Assembly (NCBI GenBank): GCA_018895795.1
Contig: JAHINZ010000144.1
Span: forward strand, 1 to 5,357
Source of the DNA: Alphaproteobacteria bacterium
GTDB lineage: Bacteria > Pseudomonadota > Alphaproteobacteria > Caulobacterales > Caulobacteraceae
Direction of reading: 5' to 3'
Length of the DNA: 5,357 nucleotides
The notes under the pieces are model-generated. The model saw nothing but the letters and a program-made list of their open reading frames with translations, was not told where the DNA came from and did not search any database. The stretch's first letter is position 1. Every line of letters starts with the position of its first letter. The position numbers and the translations under genes are program-made. This document shows, in pieces, positions 1-4,346 of the stretch.

Positions 1-468
1 ATGGGCGACGTCGAAATAGGCCTCGCCGCGCGTCAGGGTCACCCGGCGGCGATGAGCGCCCAGCCGGACGTCCAGGCGGGTCGCGCCGTCCAGCGTGATC
101 CGCGTGCCGTCGGCCAGGGCGACCTGCCGCTGCTGACCCGGCGCCGTCTCCAGACGCAGGGGCGCGACCATCATCACCTGCAGGTCGGGCCAGGCGAACA
201 CACCGGCCACCGCGCAGGCGGCCAGCGCCAATCCGCCGATCAGGGCGACGCGCGGAGTCCGGTGAACCACCGCCCGACGTTGGGCGCTGAGCCGCAAGGC
301 CTCGACCAAAGCCGGATCCTGCGTCGTGCTCCAGACTTGCTCGAAGGCCGTGGCGTTGTCCGGATCCGCCGCCTTCCAGGACTCGAACGCGGGGTCGGAC
401 GCGGGGTCGGAACCGAGGCGGCGCGCGGCCCACAGCGCGGCGTCGGCGTTGGGGGGATCGCGCCTCAT
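1..468 (-). CDS. FecR-family anti-sigma/transmembrane regulator, 3' end outside window
   Basis: FecR-type proteins sit in the inner membrane. They control a partner FecI-type ECF sigma factor in response to a signal passed from an outer-membrane TonB-dependent receptor. The visible 156 codons begin at the ATG at 468-466. Residues 10-57 resemble the cytoplasmic DUF4880-type sigma-binding region, with the typical F-ES-W-K-AADP-N-AFE-VW pattern. Residues 74-93 form one hydrophobic membrane segment. From about residue 104 the periplasmic FecR domain starts, with the family signature GQQRQVALADGTRITLD (111-127) and RGEAYFDVAH (147-156), where the window ends. The start is supported by the 4-base ATGA overlap with the sigma gene stop, which implies translational coupling. 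A 12-bp tandem duplication encodes SDPASDPA at residues 20-27. The family call is strong. The ligand and receptor cannot be seen. Confidence 0.93.
   Translation of the reverse strand, partial: MRRDPPNADAALWAARRLGSDPASDPAFESWKAADPDNATAFEQVWSTTQDPALVEALRLSAQRRAVVHRTPRVALIGGLALAACAVAGVFAWPDLQVMMVAPLRLETAPGQQRQVALADGTRITLDGATRLDVRLGAHRRRVTLTRGEAYFDVAH
388..411. repeat. Perfect 12-bp tandem duplication inside the fecR-like gene
   Basis: The unit CGCGGGGTCGGA occurs twice back to back at 388-399 and 400-411. It keeps the reading frame and doubles a four-residue SDPA unit in the N-terminal cytoplasmic region of the FecR-like protein. It looks like a slippage duplication in a tolerant linker. Confidence 0.9.
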
Positions 469-971
469 GCCCGCCGCCCCGACTGAAGGCGCTCGGCCTT
501 GGCGATCTCGCGATGGAGTTGTTCAAGCGCCCGCACCACGTGCTTTTCGACGGCCGCCTCGTTCATGGCGAGATCGGCGGCGATCTGGCGACAAGTCTGG
601 CCGTGCAGACGGCGGCGAATGAACACGTCCCGCCGCAGCGGCGGCATGGCGTCCAGCACCTTGCCAAACACCTCGACCTTCTGACGATGCATCAGGATCT
701 GCTCCGGCGCGGGGGCTTCGCAGGGAATGTCGTCGTTCAGCGCTTCCACCGGCCGACGCTGGCGATTGCGAAAATGGTCTCGGACAAGATTGAGCGCGAT
801 GCTGTAGCCCAGCGCCGCGCGGTCGGCGACGGTCCGCGCCCGCTCATAGGTCAGCAGGCGCGCGAAGGTTTCCTGCACCAGGTCATCGGCCGTGGCGGGA
901 TCGCGGGTTCGCCGCACGATGAACAGATAGAGGTCGTGGCGTTGCGCGCGGATGCTGGCGACATCGCTCAT
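465..971 (-). CDS. ECF RNA polymerase sigma factor, FecI type
   Basis: An alternative sigma factor that directs RNA polymerase to a small regulon, probably under control of the FecR-like protein encoded just downstream. From the ATG at 971-969 it is 168 residues, the usual ECF length. Sigma region 2 covers about residues 8-75: DDLVQETF (29-36) matches region 2.2, and YSIALNLVRDHFRNRQRR (56-73) matches the region 2.3/2.4 pattern of promoter melting and -10 recognition. Sigma region 4 covers about 104-156, with LDAMPPLRRDVF, then HGQTCRQIAADLAMNEAAVE and KHVVRAL, the helix-turn-helix that reads the -35 element. The VEKHVVRAL wording is typical of FecI-like members. The frame stays open upstream to 1076, but the extra 35 residues do not look like sigma sequence, so the inner start is preferred. 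Its stop overlaps the fecR start. No metal- or iron-specific evidence is visible, so no gene symbol is given. Confidence 0.93.
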   Translation of the reverse strand: MSDVASIRAQRHDLYLFIVRRTRDPATADDLVQETFARLLTYERARTVADRAALGYSIALNLVRDHFRNRQRRPVEALNDDIPCEAPAPEQILMHRQKVEVFGKVLDAMPPLRRDVFIRRRLHGQTCRQIAADLAMNEAAVEKHVVRALEQLHREIAKAERLQSGRRA

Positions 972-1145
972 CGGCGCGGCTCGCCCCGGTCGCGCTTCGC
1001 GACAATCCCGTCTTGCTGCCTCATCGCCATGGCCAGCGCTTAGCATCGCTATGTGACACTTCAGCCGACCTGACACCCCTAGCGAGCGGGGTCACGGGCG
1101 CAGAAGGTTATTGCCCAGACCAAGCGCTGGTCTAAGGTTTGGTCC
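972..1145. promoter_or_regulatory. Divergent intergenic control region between sigma factor and sugar dehydrogenase
   Basis: This 174-bp gap must hold the promoters for both divergent units. It contains an inverted repeat AGACC (1117-1121) / GGTCT (1129-1133) around AAGCGCT, ending 12 bp before the dehydrogenase start. The 9-mer CCAGCGCTT at 1033-1041 recurs in opposite orientation as AAGCGCTGG at 1122-1130. There is also a direct repeat TGACAC at 1054-1059 and 1071-1076. I could not assign a convincing -35/-10 pair. AAGG at 1134-1137 is a usable Shine-Dalgarno for the plus-strand gene. Confidence 0.5.
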
Positions 1146-2372
1146 ATGCGCACTCGCCTCCTCTCCCTCATCGCCCTGACGCTCTGCGCCTGCGGTCCCG
1201 CCCCCGAGGCCCTGGCCCGGCAAGACGGGCCCGGCGCGCCGGTCGAGACCCTGACCGCCAACGCGGCGGACCAGAAGCCCGCCTTCGCCGGTCAGACCCG
1301 CGCGCCCGGCCAGGCGCTGGGCGTGGCCTATGGCGTCGAGGTCATCGCCATCGACCTGGACCATCCGTGGGGCCTGGCCTTCCTGCCGGATGGAACCAAG
1401 CTGATCACCGAACGGGCCGGACGCCTGCGTCTGCTGGGGGCCGATGGCCGATTGTCGACGCCCGTCGCGGGCCTGCCGGCGGTGGACGTCAAAGGCCAGG
1501 GCGGACTGCTCGACGTCGCGGTCGATCCCGACTTCGCCCACAACAGCCTGATCTACTGGACCTATGCCCAGGCCGGAGACGACGGCAACGGCACGGCGGC
1601 GGCGCGCGGCAAGCTGGTGACGGGCCCCTCGCCTCGCCTCGACAACGTTCAGGTCATCTGGAGCCAGACGCCCAAGCTCAGGTCCGCGCTGCACTTCGGC
1701 GGCCGCCTGGCCTTCGCCAAGGACGGCAATCTGTTCATCACCACCGGCGAGCGCTCGATCCTGGAAGGCCGCAAACAGGCTCAGCGCCTGGACGGAACCC
1801 TCGGAAAGGTGATCCGCATCGCTCCCGATGGCGCGATCCCGGCGGACAATCCCTTTGTCGGCCAGGCCGGCGCGAAGCCGGAGATCTGGTCCATCGGCCA
1901 CCGCAACCTGCAGGGCGCCGCGATCGACCCGCGCACCGGCCGTCTGTGGACGGTCGAGCACGGACCCAGGGGCGGCGACGAGCTGAACCATCCCGAAGCC
2001 GGCAAGGACTATGGCTGGCCGACCATCACCTATGGCGAGGAATATTCGGGCCAGCCGGTCGGTGAGGGCCTCACGGCCAAGGCCGGGATGGAGCAGCCGG
2101 TCTATTACTGGGATCCGGTGATCGCCCCGTCCGGTCTGGCGTTCTATGAGGCCGATCTGTTCCCGGCCTGGAAGGGCAGCCTTCTGGTCGGCGGTCTGCG
2201 CGGGCACGTCACTCGCATGACCTTGGACGGCGACAGGGTGGTGGGCGAAGAGCGCCTGTTCACCGAGGTGGGCCTGCGGATCCGCGACGTGCGGGTCGGC
2301 CCCGACGGCGCCGTCTATCTGCTGACCGACGAGGACGACGGCAAGCTGCTGCGCGTGACGCCAAAGCCCTAG
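1146..2372 (+). CDS. PQQ-dependent sugar dehydrogenase family lipoprotein (aldose/sorbosone dehydrogenase fold)
   Basis: Likely a periplasmic, membrane-anchored six-bladed beta-propeller enzyme that uses pyrroloquinoline quinone and calcium to oxidise aldose sugars and pass electrons to the respiratory chain. At 408 residues it has the usual length. Residues 1-16 are a lipoprotein signal with lipobox LCAC, so C16 would be lipidated; Cys at the -2 position is uncommon. Family motifs in order are [11 protein letters not shown] (73-83), [14 protein letters not shown] (117-130), LHFGGR (182-187), [11 protein letters not shown] (215-225), IGHRN (250-254), [12 protein letters not shown] (270-281), [14 protein letters not shown] (289-302), IAPSGLAFY (326-334) and [11 protein letters not shown] (378-388). 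By analogy with soluble glucose dehydrogenase, H183 is the candidate catalytic base and R253/N254 are cofactor-contacting residues. AAGG eight bases before the ATG supports the start. The substrate is unknown, and no PQQ synthesis genes are present here. The sigma pair upstream is divergent, so functional linkage is uncertain. Confidence 0.92.
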   Translation: MRTRLLSLIALTLCACGPAPEALARQDGPGAPVETLTANAADQKPAFAGQTRAPGQALGVAYGVEVIAIDLDHPWGLAFLPDGTKLITERAGRLRLLGADGRLSTPVAGLPAVDVKGQGGLLDVAVDPDFAHNSLIYWTYAQAGDDGNGTAAARGKLVTGPSPRLDNVQVIWSQTPKLRSALHFGGRLAFAKDGNLFITTGERSILEGRKQAQRLDGTLGKVIRIAPDGAIPADNPFVGQAGAKPEIWSIGHRNLQGAAIDPRTGRLWTVEHGPRGGDELNHPEAGKDYGWPTITYGEEYSGQPVGEGLTAKAGMEQPVYYWDPVIAPSGLAFYEADLFPAWKGSLLVGGLRGHVTRMTLDGDRVVGEERLFTEVGLRIRDVRVGPDGAVYLLTDEDDGKLLRVTPKP

Positions 2373-2461
2373 GGGCTGTCGCTTCCGGCCTTGGCGGCCG
2401 CGGCGGATGGCAAGGTCGGCTCAAGATGCTAGAGAGCCCGCCTTGGCGAGGAACCCCGCAC

Positions 2462-2809
2462 ATGGCCCGCAATCTCTCCGGCAAGCTGGTCGCCCCGGCC
2501 GCCGACGTCACCGCCCTGGCCGACAAGGCCTGGTTCGACGCGCACATCGCGCGTGACTTCCTGCTGCGCGACCCGGCGCCGCTGGAGTTCAAGGACCCGC
2601 TGGGCGACGCCGGAGACGGGTTCAGCTGGCGGGTGCTGGTGGTGCGGCTGGACGGCGGATCGCGCCTGCGCCTGCCGCTGTCCCTGGCGTGGGATCTGCA
2701 CAACGACCACGCCAAGGACCAGCATCTGGCCGTGCTGTTCGAGCAGGTCGCCCCGGATCAGGCCAAGGCCCTGCGCGCCCAGGCCCTGGCCAAGCTGGCC
2801 CGGGCCTGA
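2462..2809 (+). CDS. Hypothetical protein of 115 residues, family not recognised
   Basis: I do not recognise this family. The start at 2462 is chosen because GAGGAA at 2448-2453 lies eight bases upstream; the frame is also open from an ATG at 2426, but that one lacks such a site. The product has no signal peptide or membrane segment and looks like a small soluble cytoplasmic protein. It has an aromatic and charged middle part (WFDAHIARDFLL at 24-35, GFSWRVLVVRLDGG at 53-66), then LRLPLSLAWDLHNDH (69-83), and an Ala/Lys/Leu-rich helical C-terminus. Codon usage is GC-rich like its neighbours, supporting real coding. It lies 89 bp after the sugar dehydrogenase on the same strand, so co-transcription is possible but not shown. 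No function is proposed. Confidence 0.75.
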   Translation: MARNLSGKLVAPAADVTALADKAWFDAHIARDFLLRDPAPLEFKDPLGDAGDGFSWRVLVVRLDGGSRLRLPLSLAWDLHNDHAKDQHLAVLFEQVAPDQAKALRAQALAKLARA

Positions 2810-2811
2810 TC

Positions 2812-2840
2812 CGGGGCGCGACCGGTCTGAAAGAGCCCCG
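2812..2840 (+). terminator. Weak candidate hairpin after the hypothetical gene
   Basis: CGGGGC at 2812-2817 pairs perfectly with GCCCCG at 2835-2840 around a 17-base loop that itself contains the palindrome GACCGGTC. It begins three bases after the stop codon. There is no T tract, so a terminator role is only plausible. Confidence 0.35.
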
Positions 2841-3031
2841 TGCATTCCAAAAAGCCCAGGCACACGACTCACCGCGCCCAGATTTTCTGAAATCTCGTGA
2901 CACGCGGTCAAAAATTCACGCACGGCGGCGAAGACCGAGGTGATTTCCAGCGCCATTTTCCTGAATTTCCACTCAGGGATATCTGAAAACGACCGGATTT
3001 GTTGCTCGAAGCACGTCGCGCCCCTCGAGAG
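2841..3031. other. Non-coding upstream region of cspA, less GC-rich than flanks
   Basis: I see no credible gene here. Base composition falls noticeably relative to the coding sequence on both sides. It contains a perfect inverted repeat AGATTT (2880-2885) / AAATCT (2890-2895) with a TCTG centre. A looser second copy of the same sequence context occurs at 2950-2968, also starting GCGCC and containing ATTTTC and TGAA. These are candidate protein-binding sites upstream of the cold-shock gene. Confidence 0.5.
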
Positions 3032-3060
3032 TTGCGCCCTTCTAATTTTACGAGTAAGAT
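3032..3060 (+). promoter_or_regulatory. cspA: Candidate sigma-70-type promoter for cspA
   Basis: TTGCGC at 3032-3037 and TAAGAT at 3055-3060 are separated by exactly 17 bases, and the spacer holds an AT-rich stretch (TCTAATTTTA). Transcription would start near 3067, giving a 5' leader of roughly 140 bases. Long leaders of this size are characteristic of cold-inducible csp mRNAs in bacteria such as E. coli. The leader also contains a GGATCG (3112-3117) / CGATCC (3134-3139) inverted repeat. The assignment is by pattern only. Confidence 0.45.
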
Positions 3061-3188
3061 AGCTCCATTGAATATCGATTTGGTTCGATTGCTCTCCAAC
3101 GCTTGTTCCCCGGATCGAGCTTCGAGCCCATCGCGATCCTCTCCGAAAATTTGATCACGCGGCTTACTCTTGAGTCGCGCGTCCCTTT

Positions 3189-3203
3189 TCACCTGAAAGG
3201 TGA
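3189..3203 (+). promoter_or_regulatory. cspA: Hairpin enclosing the cspA Shine-Dalgarno
   Basis: TCACCT (3189-3194), loop GAA and AGGTGA (3198-3203) form a perfect 6-bp stem. The right arm is the ribosome-binding site of cspA, five bases before the ATG at 3209. The left arm copies the anti-Shine-Dalgarno core of 16S rRNA, so the stem and the ribosome would compete for the same bases. Confidence 0.6.
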
Positions 3204-3208
3204 CCATC

Positions 3209-3418
3209 ATGACGACCGGTACCGTGAAGTGGTTCAACTCCACCAAGGGCTTTGGCTTCATTCAACCTGACGACGGCGGCGCGGACGTGTTCGTGCACAT
3301 CTCGGCGGTCGAGCGTTCGACCCTGGGTTCGCTGAACGAAGGCCAAAAGCTGTCCTACGAACTCGAGCGCGACCAGCGCAGCGGCAAGATGTCGGCCGGC
3401 CAGCTCCAAGCTGCCTAA
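3209..3418 (+). CDS. cspA: Cold-shock protein, CspA family
   Basis: A 69-residue single cold-shock domain that binds single-stranded RNA and DNA. It acts as an RNA chaperone or antiterminator in the cytoplasm. RNA-binding motifs are intact: KGFGFI (13-18, RNP1) and VFVHIS (27-32, RNP2), preceded by [20 protein letters not shown] with the conserved aromatics W8, F9, F15, F17, F28 and H30. The chain ends in the alphaproteobacterial-style [12 protein letters not shown]. The ATG at 3209 is preferred to the in-frame GTG at 3200, because that GTG overlaps the AGGTGA ribosome-binding site and the protein then starts in the usual MTTGTVKWF form. It is preceded by a long leader, a good promoter candidate and a Shine-Dalgarno hairpin. 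It is followed by a stable hairpin and a DUF6481-type gene. Whether this copy is cold-induced, stationary-phase-induced or constitutive cannot be told from sequence. Confidence 0.96.
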   Translation: MTTGTVKWFNSTKGFGFIQPDDGGADVFVHISAVERSTLGSLNEGQKLSYELERDQRSGKMSAGQLQAA

Positions 3419-3426
3419 GCCTCTTC

Positions 3427-3469
3427 GGAGCGTGGAGCGGGCCGGTGCAAACCGTCCGCCCCGCGCTCC
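3427..3469 (+). terminator. Strong hairpin between cspA and the next gene
   Basis: The outer arms 3427-3440 and 3456-3469 can form a 14-position stem with one G-U pair and one A-C mismatch. An inner CGGT (3443-3446) / ACCG (3451-3454) stem is capped by a GCAA tetraloop, a stable GNRA type. It starts nine bases after the cspA stop. No T tract follows, so it may act as a partial terminator or as a 3' stabiliser protecting the cspA message. Confidence 0.6.
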
Positions 3470-3491
3470 AGCCTGGCTCGCGAACTACTGA

Positions 3492-3531
3492 CCTCGAATG
3501 ACACGCGGGGTTTCCCCCTTCATTTTCGAGG
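3492..3531 (+). promoter_or_regulatory. Inverted repeat enclosing the Shine-Dalgarno of the DUF6481-type gene
   Basis: CCTCGAA (3492-3498) pairs perfectly with TTCGAGG (3525-3531). TGA/TCA (3499-3501 with 3520-3522) can continue the stem after a two-base bulge, and GGGG (3507-3510) / CCCC (3514-3517) forms a nested top hairpin. The right arm contains GAGG (3528-3531), the only good ribosome-binding site, four bases before the ATG at 3536. The folded RNA would therefore hide it. Confidence 0.55.
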
Positions 3532-3535
3532 CCCT

Positions 3536-3895
3536 ATGAACGAAACACTCCGCACCAACTTCTCCACCAGACTCCAGACCGCCGCCGACGCCAAGAAGGC
3601 GCTGCTTGAAAAGTTCAAGCCCAAGCCGGCCGTCGTCGATCCGAACTTCGAGAGCCGCGAGGCCGTCAAGGCCGCTGAGCTGCAGCAGGTTCGCGCCGAC
3701 CGCGCCGAAGAACGCGCCGCCGCCCGCCAGATCGTGGCCGACAAGGTCGCCGCCGCTGAACAGGCTATCGCCGACAGCGCCGCCGAACTGCTCAGCCAAA
3801 AGCGCGGCGCGACCAAGGAACGCAAGGCCCTCTCGGCCGCCGAAGCCAAGGCCAAGCGCGACAGCAAGTACGCTGCCCGCAAGGCGCGTAACTAG
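3536..3895 (+). CDS. DUF6481-type small charged helical protein
   Basis: The 119-residue product is very rich in Ala, Lys, Arg and Glu, with no membrane segment or signal peptide. It is predicted to be a nearly continuous, possibly coiled-coil helix from about residue 40 to 118. The pattern KALLEKFKPKPAVVDPNFESREAVKAA is broken here as KALLEKFKPKP (21-31) and DPNFESREAVKAAE (35-48). Together with RADRAEERAAAR (53-64) and the basic tail RDSKYAARKAR (108-118), it resembles the uncharacterised DUF6481 family as I remember it. Function is unknown; the basic C-terminus suggests nucleic-acid or ribosome contact, which is inference. I recall such genes beside csp genes in other alphaproteobacteria, and here it follows cspA by 117 bp. 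The start follows GAGG with a short four-base spacer. A perfect terminator hairpin lies 23 bp after the stop. Confidence 0.8.
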   Translation: MNETLRTNFSTRLQTAADAKKALLEKFKPKPAVVDPNFESREAVKAAELQQVRADRAEERAAARQIVADKVAAAEQAIADSAAELLSQKRGATKERKALSAAEAKAKRDSKYAARKARN

Positions 3896-3918
3896 CCTCC
3901 GCCGAATTGTGAGTCCAA

Positions 3919-3944
3919 AGAAGGCCGGGTCAAACCGGCCTTCT
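3919..3944 (+). terminator. Perfect 10-bp terminator hairpin closing the cspA-DUF6481 unit
   Basis: AGAAGGCCGG (3919-3928) and CCGGCCTTCT (3935-3944) pair perfectly around a GTCAAA loop, 23 bp after the stop codon. The T-rich part is the right base of the stem (TTCT) rather than a separate tail. Confidence 0.8.
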
Positions 3945-4180
3945 CGCAGACGAGCCTGACAACCCGGTCGAGACGGGCAAGGTCTCTACTGCGCCGCGGC
4001 AACCCGCCCGAAGACTTCGGCCCGCGCGACTACAGAGCGCCTCGCGGCTGATCGTCGACGCCAAGTCGGCCCGACCTTTGCGGTCTGGCCCTGAGGGACC
4101 GGGACCGCCACAACCCTGACAAGCGCACTTCCCAGAGCTCGCCTCCGATGACCCGGCGCGCCAAAGCGGCTCGACCGGAC
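3945..4180. other. Non-coding stretch, no gene recognised
   Basis: No reading frame here has a plausible start, ribosome-binding site and protein-like composition. The longest minus-strand frame reads as low-similarity Arg/Ser/Gly/Cys-rich text. One near-perfect palindrome, CCGAAG-A-CTTCGG at 4008-4020, is a possible operator or small hairpin. Otherwise I see nothing. Confidence 0.5.
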
Positions 4181-4196
4181 TGTAAACCATTGTAAA
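4181..4196 (+). promoter_or_regulatory. Direct repeat GTAAA-N5-GTAAA, possible OmpR-family regulator box
   Basis: TGTAAA occurs at 4181-4186 and again at 4191-4196, exactly ten bases (one helical turn) apart. OmpR-family dimers typically bind such head-to-tail half-sites, and GTAAA-N5-GTAAA equals the published enterobacterial CpxR box form. It lies 150 bp upstream of an OmpR-family regulator gene, so autoregulation is a reasonable inference. It is also locally AT-rich in a GC-rich setting. Confidence 0.45.
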
Positions 4197-4243
4197 ATCC
4201 CGGCCTGGCCTAGCGCGACGCAGGGGCGAACAGGGTATGCCCC

Positions 4244-4342
4244 ATGAGCGGACGGTCATCTGGATCCACCCCCACCGGACAGACGGACGCCCGCCGCGCG
4301 CCCCGTCCCATGCGGGGCGCGCGCCTTAAACTTCACAAGTGA
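4244..4342 (+). CDS. Possible 32-codon leader ORF before the response regulator
   Basis: ATG at 4244 is preceded by AGGG (4232-4235) with an eight-base spacer, and the frame ends with TGA at 4340-4342, four bases before the response-regulator ATG. The peptide is Arg- and Pro-rich with a basic end (RLKLHK) and resembles nothing I know. Codons 18-27 run through the strong hairpin at 4295-4323, so a translating ribosome would prevent that structure from forming. A second short frame starts at 4237 and ends at 4329, so the open frame may be chance in GC-rich DNA. Confidence 0.25.
   Translation: MSGRSSGSTPTGQTDARRAPRPMRGARLKLHK
4295..4323 (+). terminator. Perfect 11-bp GC hairpin just upstream of the response regulator
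   Basis: CGCGCGCCCCG (4295-4305) and CGGGGCGCGCG (4313-4323) pair without mismatch around a seven-base loop. It ends 23 bases before the next start codon, with only TTAAACTT-type weak U content after it. The space is too short for a separate promoter behind it, so it is probably inside the 5' leader, as an attenuator or structural element. It could alternatively end an upstream small transcript. Confidence 0.5.
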
Positions 4343-4346
4343 GCGC

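Noticed and set aside
513..1043. Plus-strand frame of 176 codons opposite the sigma factor
   Set aside because: It is a shadow of the sigma gene on the other strand, which carries recognisable region 2 and region 4 motifs.
972..1076. N-terminal 35-residue extension of the sigma factor
   Set aside because: The frame is open, but the added residues do not resemble sigma region 2, and the inner ATG gives the normal ECF length.
1092..2207. A 371-codon open frame on the minus strand opposite the sugar dehydrogenase gene
   Set aside because: It mirrors the GC-rich codon pattern of the real gene, its product is low-complexity Gly/Arg/Asp text without any family motif, and the plus-strand gene has a full set of PQQ-dehydrogenase motifs.
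2381..2400. CGGCC/GGCCG inverted repeat after the sugar dehydrogenase gene as a terminator
   Set aside because: The arms are only five bases in GC-rich DNA with no T tract, so chance is likely.
2908..3261. 117-codon minus-strand frame covering the cspA leader
   Set aside because: It overlaps the cspA start, lacks recognisable features, and the region is better explained as promoter and leader.
3945..4180. tRNA or other structured RNA gene
   Set aside because: I found no cloverleaf arms, GTTCRA-type T loop or CCA-like end on either strand.
3930..4259. 109-codon minus-strand frame in the intergenic region before the response regulator
   Set aside because: Composition (Arg, Ser, Gly, Cys) and absence of any motif or ribosome-binding site look like chance. 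It also runs into the terminator hairpin of the neighbouring unit.
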